Made by a program: the position numbers and the translations under genes. From positions 62,001 to 126,000 of the forward strand of contig JAKCPI010012734.1 of NCBI GenBank assembly GCA_023213315.1: a stretch of 64,000 nt of DNA, in the 5' to 3' direction. Shown piece after piece: positions 23,838 through 35,899 of this stretch. Source of the DNA: Euborellia annulipes (Eukaryota; Arthropoda; Insecta; Dermaptera; Anisolabididae). How positions within the stretch are numbered: position 1 is the stretch's first letter; each line of letters starts with the position of its first letter. Below the pieces are notes generated by a model. It saw only the letters and a program-made list of their open reading frames with translations, was not told the DNA's origin and did not search any database.

Positions 23838-26178
23838 TGTTACTCTTCAAAAATTCATATATAAAAAAAAATCACATTAATATAAATAATAATTCATTTC
23901 CACTTCATTATTTATGTTAGACATCATTAAAGAATCACAATTGGATTTGAATAAATCTGCTTCAAAAGATTAAAATCAAATATATTATAGTAACAAATCA
24001 TTTTTTTATGTTCATATATAAATATATATATTTGACTATTGTCTAGGTGTTAATAAAATAAACTGTGCAAAAGTTCACTAAACGTCAGAATCAGAAATGA
24101 ATAATGACGTATTTTACGTTTATTCAATTCAGCCAATGAGATTGCCCGCGTTAAAGCGGAAAAATTCAAAAATAATTTTATCTTTTAAATTTTAACGTAA
24201 TCAAAAATATATTCACTGCCTTCCTTCTATACTAATAATTATTCCAAAATCAAATATCACTCAAATTAAAAATGTATCTATTATTCTTTAAAGATTCATT
24301 GATAAACAAAATAAAAAATCTGGTGTGACTGATCGCACAGCACACTACTTTCTCTTACCTTCGGTAATCGAAAGTTGTGTTCTGTGCTTGTCACACCAGA
24401 TTTTTTTGTGTCGAGATATATTTATTTTCCACCAATATATTAAAATTCAAGATGTAAAATTTATAAACATGGGAAAATATTTATATTTTGTTACCACAGC
24501 AACCATTGCTCCTATCTTTTCCTATGGAGTACAAGAGTAAAGTGGTCTTCAAACAATTTTGAGAGCAAAATGAAAATATACATTTAAATGAGCATCTAAA
24601 AAATAATTGATTTTTGAATTTTAATCAAAATCGTTTAAGCGAATTTTGAGAAAATAGAAAAAAACTGAAAAAGTACATCAGTAAAGTACTAGTACTCTTT
24701 GGCCGATTTTGTTCAAAAGCTTCATGTCACGTCCCAGGGGGGTGACTAACTAAAATACAAAATTTCAACTTCCTTGCTCTTTTCATTCTTGAGATATTTT
24801 GTTCACTATCAATAAAGATTATAATCTCTTTTATATGAACTTGAGGAATCTCTTATTTTATAAGTATGTTGGTTTTATATAAATTGAAATATTTATTATA
24901 CTCTAGATTGATTATGTATATGAACTTATATAATAGGGGTTTTTCTGCCCGTTAAATAAATAAATAAATTCTCAAGCCTGGTGTAGCAGGAGTCGGTGTT
25001 AAATCAGGGATCATATTCAGAAGAGCCAGAGTGATTAAAATTTCTCCTGGACTCGCCCTAATTGTTGCATTCATTATTACTCCAGGGGCTTAGCTTGGCA
25101 TGTTACTACATTTGGGTTGATGTTCCATTGTAGTGGGCTATAAAAAAAAATCTTATTCGTCTTATTCTGGGAGTTTTATTGAACCTAGATCATTCCAATT
25201 TGGCTGATATCTCCAATCCTCCATTATAAAAAAAATCTGGTCCTAGGAAATTCAGTTTTAAAATAATGCCTCGGACTCGGAGCTTGTCAGTCAGCTTGGA
25301 TAGCTTCCCAACCCTAGAAATTATTCTTTTTTTGGAAAGACACAGGTTTATTGAAATATCCGATTGCAGCCTGTTTAAATCGGATGATGAAAAAATAAAA
25401 AATAAGTGCATAAAAAAATGTATATTTAAAATCTCACAAGTATATCACAAATTAGATTTTAATAATAAAAATCCTGAATTTAACAGACTATCAGAGTTGG
25501 AAAGTAAAAAAAAACGAAGCTTTCTGGCTTACTGCACTCTCAGATGTAGCAAGCATCTTATGAGAAACAAATTAATAACTTGAACAATAAGCCTGAAGAA
25601 ATTCCTAGTTTAACATTACTAATATTTAATAAATATAATTGGTCCGTTTTCTTTTACTTTCTACCGCTAGTAAAAATCCTATTGCTAATATGAGATTTTG
25701 AAGAAGGCTAAATCAATTTATTAAGAGGTAGATTTGAGGAAAAACTATCTTATCGTGTGGGAAAGGAAACTTTTTTTTGGGATTTGGCTGCATAAGATCC
25801 GAAGTTCTATGATCACATGCAACCAGGAAGAAGGAATCAGTGGCAAAAAATAATCCATCAACAAACTTTGTCTGGACACTTGCTTATCACTTTACAATTT
25901 TCTGATCTTTCTTTGGAAAAAGAAAAAACAACGGGAAGTCATGGATTAGCTCTATCCTTCTTCAATTCCCATGTATATAAAAATACAGTTATCTCTACCA
26001 TTACGAGTAACTTGGTTTGCGAGTGTTTTGGAAATTGATACAAAGAGGACTTTGTATACCGCGAAGGCTGATATACGAGTGATTTGGATTAGGAATCTAA
26101 TGATACTCGTAAACCAAGATAACAATGAATAATAAATTCACACAAAAATAAACACTATTAAAAATTAAAAAGTTAATG
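23838..26178. other. Spacer between TBC1D25 and PLA2G15-like gene
   Basis: It holds the TBC1D25 upstream region and an R1 copy (24305-24800), then about 1.3 kb with no recognised gene. Small ORFs at 25266-25583 and 25817-26038 have no family signature, no splice support and AT-driven composition; they may be decayed repeats. Confidence 0.5.
24305..24800 (+). repeat. R1 dispersed repeat copy
   Basis: A fairly complete copy. It opens AAAAAATCTGGTGTGACTG, carries the GCACAC..CTTTCTCTTACCTTCGGTAA hairpin half, then GTACTAGTACTCTTTGGCCG, and ends at GAGATATTTTGTTCAC. The same order of blocks is seen at 26548-27150. Confidence 0.7.
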
Positions 26179-29100
26179 TCATAATTTCTTCACTAAGGAA
26201 CGAAGATAATCATAAACTCGAGGATCCGATAATATTCCCACATGATTTAAGTTTGGAAATGGTTGATAATAAACACGTTGTTTTTGAAGTTTCTGCAAAA
26301 AAAAAAAAATATGAATTAATATTAGTACAAGATCTGATAATATACTAGTAGTGATGCCTAGGCCCGTGGGCCCGGGCATAGGGTGGCACTATTTTTGGAA
26401 TGCCAAAGTTTTTGAGACGAAAAAATTTAAGGATAATTTATTTCAAAAATTGAATTAGATTAGTTGTTATGAATCTATAACAAGATTATATTATAAATCA
26501 AAATTTTTCAATTTACTTCTTAATCTATTGGTGCGATGTTAATAATTTAAAAAAATTTGGTGGGACCAGTTGCACAGGACACAACTTTCTCTTACCTTTG
26601 GTAGGGGAAAGTTGTGTTCTGTGCTTGTCACATCAGATTTTTTTGTGTCGAAATATATTTAGTTTCCGCCGATATATTAGAATTCAAGATATAAAATTTA
26701 TAAACATAGGAAAATATTTATATTTTGTTATCTTGACAACCAACTATTTCTCCTATCTTTCCTATGAAGTACAAGAGTAAAGTATGCTTCAAAAGATTTC
26801 AAGAACAAAATGAGAATATACATTTTAAAGAGCATTCTAAAAAATAATTGATTTATGAATTTTAAACAAAAAAAAAAAAATAACTGAAAAAGCACATCAG
26901 TAAATAATTTAGCCGATTTTGTTCAAAAGCTTCGTGTCACGTCCCAGGATGGTTACCTAACTTAAATATAAAATTTCGACCTCCTAGCTCTTTTCGTTCT
27001 TGAGATATTTTGTTGACAGAGTGACACACAGAGAGACCATGTTGCAAAAACCACTTTTTTTGGACTCAGGGGACGTGTATATCCATCAAAATTTCGACAT
27101 CAAATTTTTGACATGAACCCAATACTTTCTCTCTGTATATATATTACATATACCGAGACGTACCGAGAGGGGCCCCAGGCCCCGAGCCGGCATAATGAAT
27201 CAAAATTCAGCATCTTACAGTTTTAATAAAATACTTTTGACTGCTAAAAGTCTTAAATTTCTTTTTGACTCAGCCTCAATAATATTTTATATTAAATTGT
27301 TATTACCTCCCAATGTCTGCAAGCCTCGAGGCTTCTTCGATTTACAGTACCATCACCATCTCCATATAAAAACGAAGGGTCATTATTCGGGAAGTCTCCT
27401 GGTTTAAAAATTAAACTAAAACAAAAATTATATTAAATTTAACTTATATTTCCAAAAAGAAAAATATCAATCTTGGAAATAAATAAAACTAAATTTACCG
27501 ATCGATAGTATTTATTCCGTAACCATGGAGACAATGAACTTCAACCCCAGGCGGAGCAAAGTTTTTCACATATGGCTCGACATCTTTCCACATTTCCCAT
27601 CCAACCATATAGTCTATATCCCTTTAACAAAAAATAATACTGTATTCATCTAATGGGCAATTAATTACAAATCAAATAAATAATATTCCTTACTTGAAGA
27701 AATCTTCGAAATCTTCAATAGTATAATTACGTTTATCAGTTGTAACTAATATTTCATCCGATTTCCAAAAAAGAGGGGATGGCATTAACCAAGCCAAACT
27801 CGGCGAAGTGATTTGTTGTGTTTTTAATGTACTCTCGCGAAGAACAAAAGTTCCTAAATTATCACCTAAAAAGTACAAGAATATAAGAAAAAACTTATTT
27901 TTATTGAGGAATAGTAATTAAAACCACAGAGTGCAGAAAAATATCTTTAATTTATTCTTTCGGCGATTGATTTCGTCCAAAAGACATCCTCAGGACAGCG
28001 TAATCGATCGCCAAAAGAATAAATTAAAGATATTTTTCTACACTGTGTTGTTTTATTTACTATTCATCACTTAACACAACAGAAAAATGGAGTATTACAT
28101 CAAGCTTATTTTTATTGTTTAAGATAACGAATTTGCGAGATGAGTTTGTGTTTGATTGGGCAAAAATTGCGCCCCCTGGAGTCGAACCAGGACCTCCACG
28201 CTTTCGCGACGGGCGGATTACCTTTATCCTAGGTCGCCCAATAAACACAAAATCTCGCATCAGCCTATTATACTAATGATTGGGTCGGCGACCTAGGATA
28301 AAGGTAGTCCGCCCGCCGCGAAAGAGTAGAGGTCCTGGTTCGACTCCAGGGGACGCAATTTTTTACCCCCGTTGAGTAAAAAAAAAATTCCATCTCTTTT
28401 CAAACAAAGCTCTACCTAGTTCTTATTTCCAGTAATTCCCCTGTCATTTTTTAATGCCAGTGTAGCACAAATTTAAAAAGATTCGATGAATTAATAGTGG
28501 TAAAGATTACATCAATTAAGAAAGCTCTGAGGATGGTTCAAACACGGAACCGAAACGTCAGCTGTGTGAATTAACCAAATAAAGAAATAACCTTAGCTGC
28601 ATTTCTCATCTTTACCCTCTTATCAATTAAGAAAGGATCACTTACAAAGAAATATAATAGGATGTGAAATGGTAAAGTGGCTGTTGTATTTAAACAATAA
28701 AAGAAGAAATGTTTCTGAATTTCCAATGAACAAGCAGCTAATATTATTTCAATTATATATTTACTGATGTGCCAGGACCGAGGTTTCGGTCATATATAGG
28801 ACCAAGCCATTGTCAACATATTGATCCTTCAGAGATTATATTGGCTAAACATATTGTTAATACAGAAGATCTAATATATATAGTACAGTGAGGGTTAAGT
28901 CCCACCCAAGCGTTTTCTACGTGATTATTTCATTGTCTTTATAAAATAAAATGAAAATCTTGATTGAAAATTTTCTAGGTTTGGACCATGAATGTTTCCA
29001 TTAAAAAATATGTAATATTTTTTTTTAAAACATATGTAGAAAACCCATAGGTGGGACTTAATATTGTCCTTCACTGTACATATGCACTCTAATTTGGTTA

Positions 29101-32100
29101 TTAAGTCGTTTATCAATATATTAGCAATGTCTTTGGCCAATATAACTAGGACTGTGCAAAATAAAAGATCACTCGATTATTTACCGATTATTTTCTTACA
29201 AAATAATCGATTATTAAAAAAATATAATCGATTAATTGATTATTGGGTAAATAATCGACTATTTTTCGCACAAAAACCAGGCGAAACCTGAGTGTAGTCT
29301 CGCATACTAAAAAAAAAGGTCAAATGATTTTCACAAGAGGGAAAAATGAAAATTTTAATAATCTCTGGATCCAATAATCGATTATTCGTCTGTCCGGATC
29401 CAGTAATCGATTGATCGTAATAATTTATGCATTATTAAAATTTCAACATACGTACCAACAACAAAAACCTTCAAAGATTTAACAGAGCCACCCCAGGCTG
29501 CATTTAGACCAATGAATGCGTTTACGTATTTATCTTTCCATGCTTGTGGTTGTTGTTGTAAGAAATTGAGAGTCATTGGTCCTCCCATTGAATGAACCAA
29601 AAGGAGCACAGATTGATTTCCATTTTTGCTAAAAGAATTATCATAAATCAATTTTATTAAAAAATAGAAATTGAGGAAAATGATCGAATTAAAAAATAAT
29701 ACAATACTAACTAATAAGTATCCTCGACTAAAATCTTCATATTCTTAAACCATTCCTGCTGTTCGTCTTAAAAAAAAACAAATTAAAAAAATTAGTAGAG
29801 TAACTAATGAATGAAATGTATTTAATTATTTACTTGGGGCTTTTCGGAAATCATAAGGCGCCCCTCGAAGTGACTCATTTCGGGTATAACCTAAAGATAC
29901 GAGAAGGGCGGCGATATCTTTAAAATATGACCCTTGAGACGCATGACTAGGATCAAGCCATTCGACGGTGCTGGAATTTCCAAATCCTGGAATTCTTATC
30001 GTAACTCCGTCAGGACTATGAGTTGTTCGAGTTATGTTATCATATTCAAGACGAAGATTGTCAATCTAAAAAAAAAAAAGAATTTAAATCATTAGTACGA
30101 TCCTGGGAGAGTCAAAAAAACATACTAATTTTATCAATATAGATAGTAGTTTTGGAAAGCTTTTAAAATTTACCATTAAAAATGCATGAATATATGTAAT
30201 TTATTTACTTGCATTTTCGCAAAAATTCATTATCTCTAGAAATTTCTAAATCATCCCCTTTTTAATGTCCTTCTGTTTGTGATTATATAAAGACTTTCTT
30301 TTTTTGTTGTTTATCATTTTTTAAGTAAACTAACAAATTTAAAACATCCAGTAGATGATAAAATTAAAAAAAAAAAAAATAAAAATATATTAATATTAAT
30401 AAAAATGATCATCCGATTAATTGAAATGTAATTATTTAAAAAAAAACATAGACTTTGACCTTCATATTTTTACATCTGATAAAAATTAGTAATTAAATAT
30501 TTATTAAATATAAACCCATCTAAATAGAAATCTTATCAATTATTATTAAAACAAGTATTATTTTATCAAAAGTTAAATAAAAACAAAGGTCATCTGATCA
30601 TTCTCCCAATGAGAAGGCAGGGGACTGACTGTTCATTCCGGCTGCCAATTTTTGATTACTCCTTTCAAGAAGGAAAAATATTTGATCCAAAAGTAGCAGA
30701 AAATTCATGGACAGGAATAGATTATATTTTTCCTTTTAAATAGCAATTTACATATAATTTATTAAATTAGATTCTGGGAATAGAGTTGGTCTTAAGTTAA
30801 AGATTAAAGAGAGTAAATTGCTCAAATACTCTCGATGTTTTGGCCTGCTAATTTAACAAATTTAATACTTATAAAATATGCAATTTTTTATATGCATTTC
30901 AACAAAATGGATTGCCATCAAAATTCGTCAATGACCATTTATATATACAGTGAGAAGCGATATTAAAGAAACCCCCAGACGTTTTCTTATGGGATTATTT
31001 CATTGTTTCTCGTCAACAGTATTTGAATTAAATATTTTTGTTGGGGTAGGTCCGGTGGCTTGATGCAACGGATAGCACACCGAGTCCCCGAAAAGGCTGG
31101 AAATCCTGGGTTCGATTCCCGCACAAAAAACATACAGTCTTGTTAGGCTGAACGCACACCAATTGAGCAACAACGCTTAATTACAAAACATTTTTGACAA
31201 ATCGTGCCTAAAACTGTTGTTTTCCTATGGGCTAACGCACACCGATCAGGTAAAACACAATTGAGAAGCATTGGGCATGATTCGACATCATTGAACAAAA
31301 TGTTTTGTCATTGAACGTTTGTGCTCAATGATCGAACATTTTGTCCAATACCAACGCACAACGATTAGGCAAAAATGTTTCAATGTCAAAACATTTTATT
31401 CAATGGCAAAACATTTTGCCTAATCGGTGTGCATTGGCTTTGGGCAAAATGTTTTGCTCTAGGACAAAACGTTTTGTCGAAGGGGGTTTTGCTCAATTGG
31501 TGTGCTGGACGCAGCCTTAAATAAACATTTTATAGCCTAATTGCGTTTCAAATTTGCAAATTTTTTAAGGTTTTGTTATGTTATAAAAATAAAACTATTC
31601 CATTGATAGAGAAGGGGACAGGAGCAGATAAAATCAAAGCCATTGAGTTTATTTTCTGGGGTATTTAATGAATCAATGATTGATTGGAACAATAAATGTC
31701 TTAAAATTCAATATTCAACCAGAGGTTTTGAGCCATTTGGATACCAAAATGAATTCAATAAGAATGCCTGGACCCCATATCGTAGTCTTATGTGGCCTTG
31801 ATGAGATTGTGTGAGTGTGAGTTTGAATGGGAAAAAAGTGTGAGTGTTTAAAAAAAAACAGAGGTTTTGATTTTGGCTGCTCTTACTCCTTCTTTATCAA
31901 TCAACTACCCGAATATACTTACAAGACAATCTATGACCACAGGAACTAGAAGTTCAAGATTGAGCCATATATTAAAATAGTATGAAGTCGTTTTTTCACA
32001 AATATAATGGACAACTTGTTTTTTCTGCAATTTTGCTTCAAGTTGACTGCCACCATCTCCAGGGACTGAAAAAAAATTAAAAGAATAAATTAATATTCAA

Positions 32101-32214
32101 TATTTAATAATGATAAATATTATTATTACCTAGTATAATCGGAGGGCCGGGAGAAGATTGAGTTGAGTAAAGATCGAAAATAAGGAAAAAAACAAATAAA
32201 ACTTTAAAATACAT
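26179..32214 (-). CDS. PLA2G15: PLA2G15/LCAT-like lysosomal phospholipase
   Basis: This family (LPLA2/LCAT, alpha/beta hydrolases) deacylates phospholipids and transfers acyl chains, usually in lysosomes. Nine exons: 32130-32214, 31923-32065, 29834-30065, 29712-29766, 29456-29628, 27694-27865, 27499-27621, 27307-27415 and 26179-26292, giving 401 aa (human PLA2G15 412). A signal peptide is visible (MYFKVLFVFFLIFDLYSTQS). Then PPIILVPGDGGSQLEAKL, NIWLNLELLVPVVIDCLIDN, GYTRNESLRGAPYDFRKAP, the nucleophile elbow LLVHSMGGP, PQAWKDKYVNAFIGLNAAWGG, the acid-residue region LYGDGDGTVN and the histidine motif LNHVGIL. Serine, aspartate and histidine of the triad are therefore all present. Closer to PLA2G15 than LCAT by these motifs, but not tested phylogenetically. 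Introns 2, 5 and 8 are repeat-filled. Confidence 0.92.
26548..27150 (+). repeat. R1 dispersed repeat copy in PLA2G15 intron 8
   Basis: Blocks in the usual order: AAATTTGGTGGGACCAGTTGCACAG, CTTTCTCTTACCTTTGGTAG, AAGCACATCAGTAAATAA, CTCCTAGCTCTTTTCGTTCT, then CATCAAAATTTCGACATCAA and TTTGACATGAACCCAATACTTTCTCTCTG. It defines both ends of the family well. The next bases (27151-27195) are a short GC-rich tract. Confidence 0.7.
27922..28049. repeat. Foldback in PLA2G15 intron 5
   Basis: ACCACAGAGTGCAGAAAAATATCTTTAATTTATTCTTT-type arm mirrors the arm ending CACTGTGTTG. Between them is GTCCTGAGGATGTCTTTTGGACGAAA on the minus strand, again a CTGAGGA-hairpin-GAAA layout. Non-coding. Confidence 0.65.
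28160..28360. repeat. Head-to-head tRNA-like sequences (SINE-type)
   Basis: Two inverted copies (about 28166-28240 minus and 28283-28360 plus) each contain GACCTAGGATAAAGGTA and GGTCCTGGTTCGACTCCAGG, a clear Pol III B box/T-arm. The 5' and 3' ends do not form a proper acceptor stem. I read it as a tRNA-derived SINE pair rather than functional tRNA genes. Confidence 0.6.
28500..28620 (+). repeat. Foldback-family module with hammerhead-like core
   Basis: AGCT-CTGAGGA-T-GGTTC-loop-GAACC-GAAACGTC-AGCT at 28523-28563, followed by AATAAAGAAATAACCTTAGC and TGCATTTCTCATCTTTACCC. This is one of the cleanest examples of the shared module described in the findings. Confidence 0.65.
28886..29076. mobile_element. 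Tc1-like MITE in PLA2G15 intron 5
   Basis: A 191-bp palindrome, CAGTGAGGGTTAAGTCCCAC to GTGGGACTTAATATTGTCCTTCACTG, flanked by TA. It belongs to the same family as 11899-12100; a part copy starts at 30948. The apparent reverse-strand ORF over it is incidental. Confidence 0.8.
29150..29415. repeat. AATCGATTA-rich repeat in PLA2G15 intron 5
   Basis: At least six copies of ATAATCGATTA-like words in both orientations occur here, grouped at 29170-29265 and 29370-29412. Between them lies CCAGGCGAAACCTGAGTG. This looks like a MITE with subterminal repeats, class unknown. Confidence 0.5.
31045..31115 (+). repeat. tRNA-like sequence (SINE-type)
   Basis: GGTGGCTTGATGCAACGGATAGCACACC resembles a D-arm/A box, and GAAATCCTGGGTTCGATTCCCGC is a B box/T-arm. 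CCGAAAAGGC in the middle is shared with the palindrome at 48236-48350. No convincing anticodon arm plus acceptor stem was found, so a tRNA-derived repeat is preferred. Confidence 0.5.
31145..31525. mobile_element. Foldback MITE with CAAAACATTTTG subrepeats
   Basis: It lies in PLA2G15 intron 2. The ends TAGGCTGAACGCACACCAATTGAG and CTCAATTGGTGTGCTGGACGCAGCCTTA are inverted. The interior is a lattice of AAAACATTTTG(T/C), AATGTTTTG and CAATGG words in both directions. No ORF. Confidence 0.65.
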
Positions 32215-33276
32215 TTTGAATTAAAATAAAAACGAGAAGAGAGTAAGAAAACGAGTCTCAATAGTCACTAATATGTTTATAATTATATTTTGGTCATTAT
32301 ATTATTTATTTACGACAAATCAAGATAAGAGAGTATATATAAATAGTAAAGCTTAACATTACAAAACAGGGTTTTTATTTGTTTTTGTGACATTGAATTT
32401 GAAATGAAATTTCGTAACTATTTAAAATCATTTTTAACGCTAATTGTTCATTGCTTGTTGATGATTTGTGATGTAACCATCAAATAAAGACGTCAATATC
32501 AGTAATTACTCTATAAGATCTATCACTGTCAGTCTGTCCATATTTAAATCGCGTAAACAAATAAAAATTTGTCATTACACACAATCTGCACACAGTAGAT
32601 AAAGGAAATCTGAAGATAGCAACCCTGACATTGCATAAAATAGAAATGTAGTTAGCAAAGATCGTCGCAAACAACGAGGGAAGCTCAAAATGTTTTTAAA
32701 AACTACTTTAAAAAAATTAATTAATTATTATAAAAGAATAAAATTAATTTAATCCATTGGCTGAAGAAAGAATGGTTTGTCCTATAGAGATTTTTAGAGA
32801 TCTTGGCCCGTAATATTTTATAAAAATTTCTTTAAGAATGTGCGTATTATATTAATAAAAAATATAACTTATTGGAGAAAAAATATATCTTTTAAAATGG
32901 TAAAATAATATATTTTTTAATTAAGTTTTTTTTTTTTTTAAATAAAAAAATGATTTGTCCATCACGCAAAGTTTGGTATCATTCAGTGGCAGGTACAAAA
33001 TTTCCCCCATCGATACCGTTTTTTTTTTCTATAGATCAAACATCAATTATAGTTTGTTTTATTCGAATTCCTACTATTCGTAGGCGAATACATTTTTAAA
33101 TTTCCAGGTAAGCATAAATAAATAGATTCTATAAATTATTAATTTTTTTCTAACTAAATGCTTTTGACCATTATTTGACAGTTGATAAGTCAACTTAACC
33201 TAAAAATTTATATTTACAAATAATATTGAAATTTACTAATTATTTGGATTTTTTTAGAAAATAAATTAATAGAAAA

Positions 33277-35899
33277 ATGTCGGAAGTAAATCCTGAAGTC
33301 AAACAAATGGAGGAAGAAGAAAATTACACTGCTACAAATAACGCAGATCCTAAAAACATGCAGGAGCTCACACAATTTGTAAGAATTTTCTCCTTTTTTT
33401 TTTTGTAGTATTAATTATTCAAATCACTATAGTTTAATAATAATAAAAAAAAATATTCAAGAATTGATTTAATAAACAAAGGTTTTTATAAAACTATATA
33501 TTTGATGAATTTAATTGTTTGGGAGCCCACTTTTTTAGCTCTATAGGAGACTCTGTCTATTTTTTACTTTCTCTTACCCTATATATGAAATATATAGAGA
33601 GAGAAAGTATTGCGATCATGTCATTTTAAAATGTATTCTATGTCATTCTCGGCTGCTAAGGCTTTAAATGCAGTTCTTTATGATAAGAAAAATATAAGGC
33701 CATTTCACAAGAAATTGGGCTTTACTTGGCATTTCTTGTTCACAACGATCTTACTGTTCTTTCTTTTTGCTAGTCCCTCCTGCACTCCGTCTAGTTAATG
33801 TTGATTAGAGAATCAATTAAGATCTAATTAGAACATCTCAAATATATTTTAAGATCTTTTTCGGTATCTCATTTTTAAAAATCATTTTGAATTTTGTTCC
33901 CCATTACTATGCTGGAACTATAGGGTTTAATTTTTGTTTTTTGTTGTTGAGACTTAGCATAACTAGGATATGAAAGTTTACAAGTACTAAGATTAAAGCA
34001 TTATAAGGATGGCAGCCAAGAAAAATAAAATCAGATAAAAACAAAATCTGATCCTTATTAAGTTAAACAGCCATATTCTTTATCATCGTTAAAGCATTAT
34101 TTAATGTATTTGTATATTAATTTATTTTATGTTTTTTTTTAGGTTCAAACGCTTCTCCAAGGGATGCAGGATAAATTTCAAACAATGTCTGATCAAGTAA
34201 TCACAAGAAATATCCTTTTTAAATTAAATTATTTTAATATAAATCAATGAAGTCAGTGGCTGAGCCTGTTCGTTTATACAGTAGGAGCAGCCAAAAAAGC
34301 CTTCAATTTTTACAATTTAACGAGAGGATAATTTTATTGTCCCAACTTAAGTCCTTCAAAATTGTTAATGTCCCTATGGGTACAATACATGCATATTTAT
34401 GTATCATATGAACGGGCGAGTTGTCCCATCTTACTTATACAGTGAGAATGCGATACATATGATACATAAATATGCATGTATAGAACCCATAAGACCAACA
34501 CTGGCACATTAACAATTTTTAAGGGCTGAAGATGGGACAATAAAATTATCCAAAACTCTCGTTGGATTGTAAAAATCGGAGGCTTTTTATTTTTAGCTGC
34601 TCCTGCTCCTGTTGTATTTTAATATAGTTAATCCAAGCTAGAGTGACATTCAATGGAAATTCTATAGTGCCTCTCCTTTTTAACTATTAATAACTATACC
34701 AAATGGCCACAGAATGGAAGGAAATATAAAATAAAAGAAACCAAGTATGCTGGGACAATTGAATTAATGTTATGGAGAAGAAATAAACAGCGACTGCTTT
34801 CCACGTTAAAATAATTTATTCGCAAATATTTCGGTATGCCTAACCATCCTCAGTGCATCAAATTATACAATAGTGGAGCGTTTTACAAAAATTATAAAAT
34901 GCATGAGAAGCCATTCTACATATAGATGGGACAACATCTGATAAGCAAGCTTGCTTTGTAAAACGCTCCACTATTGTATAATTTGATGCACTGAGGATGG
35001 TTTGCGTTAGGTATACCGAAATATTTGCGAATAAATTATTTTAACGTAGAAAGCAGTCGCTGGAAATATACAATTTTTAAAATTTCTCTGTCACAACATG
35101 AGCATTACTATTGTAATGATATTGATGAGATTTTGGGAGAATGAAAACAGCAAAGTTTATAGGAACTATCTTATTTAAACTATATTCTGTAAATATTTCG
35201 GCCAAACGCCTGAGCATCTTCAGTGCATGAAAAAGTTCGATTTTTGAATAGAGAGAAGAGGAGAAGACGAGCATTTAAGTGTTGGTTCAAAAGTTAAATA
35301 TATAGTGCACTGAAGGTGGCCAGGCGTTAGGCCGAAATATTCACACAATTCACACCGCCTTTGACGGGCTTTCCCACTTGCCAGAGGGCTGCGCCCCTGG
35401 ACCCCTTGCTCACTGTTTGAAAATTTTAAATTTCCCTCACTGGCTCCACTTCCGCTCTGTCTCTGGCCAATCGGCGAGAGAGAGTGGTAAACAGGCACAT
35501 AAAACGGAAGTCAGTGGCTAACGCTTTATATATTAGTATGAAAATGATAAGGGGGTTTATAAATTTTTTTTCTGTTTTCTCTCTTCTGCAATCAGCAACA
35601 ATTCCTAAGTCAAATAAATTGGTTACTGTTATATAACTCCAAAAAAAGTAACCTAGCTAAACACAGCATATACAAAATTTCCGGATGTCTGCAGGGACCA
35701 AACTCTATAATTAAAATATAATTTTTCTCATGTAGTTTAAAGAATTTTTTAATAATGAAAATAATTTTTTTTCTATTTTAAATACCAATATTTCCTTAAT
35801 CAAGGTGTACTAGATGAAATGGGAAACCGTATAGATGAATTAGAAAAAAACATCGCTGATTTAATGACCCAAGCGGGCGTTGAAGGAGCAGAAAAATGA
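33277..35899 (+). CDS. HSBP1: HSBP1 heat shock factor binding protein
   Basis: HSBP1 is a small coiled-coil protein that binds the HSF1 trimerisation region and damps the heat-shock response. Exons: 33277-33378, 34143-34209 and 35811-35899, in total 85 aa, the family's usual size (human 76). The signature is nearly unchanged: [20 protein letters not shown], then [20 protein letters not shown] and [11 protein letters not shown]. The whole middle is one heptad-repeat helix. A 5' UTR intron is likely (donor at 33108, acceptor ending 33257). Intron 2 is spliced with AT-AC ends, which alone restores RIDEM in frame. The start codon lies 1,062 bp from the PLA2G15 start, in divergent orientation. Confidence 0.95.
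34255..34625. repeat. Foldback in HSBP1 intron 2
   Basis: CAGTAGGAGCAGCCAAAAAAGCC on the left mirrors GGCTTTTTATTTTTAGCTGCTCCTGCTCCTG on the right. The right arm has GGCTGAAGATGGGACAATAA followed by TTATCCAAAACTC, a decayed form of the shared module. Non-coding. Confidence 0.65.
34770..35345. repeat. Foldbacks of the GATGCACTGAGGATGG type in HSBP1 intron 2
   Basis: One pair spans 34780-35062 (AGCGACTGCTTTCCACGTTAAAATAATTTATTCG and its mirror). Each arm carries TGCA-CTGAGGA-TGGT..ACC-GAAATATT. A related piece at 35180-35345 has GCACTGAAG(A/G)TG..GGC..GCCGAAATATT. No coding sequence. Confidence 0.65.

Larger units (their letters stand above)
34210..35810 (+). other. HSBP1: U12-type AT-AC intron of HSBP1
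   Basis: The intron begins ATATCCTTT, an exact minor-spliceosome 5' site, and ends TTTCCTTAATCAAGGTGTAC. TTCCTTAAT is a U12 branch-site match about 12 bases before the AC end. No GT-AG choice in this region keeps the conserved protein. The intron also holds several foldback repeats. Confidence 0.88.

Noticed and set aside
25266..25583. 105-aa forward ORF between TBC1D25 and PLA2G15
   Set aside because: Lysine-rich, low-complexity product with no recognised family. It could be a decayed element, but nothing supports a gene.
28283..28360. Functional tRNA gene
   Set aside because: The B box and T-arm are good, but the ends do not pair as an acceptor stem and an inverted second copy lies next to it, so a tRNA-derived repeat is more likely.
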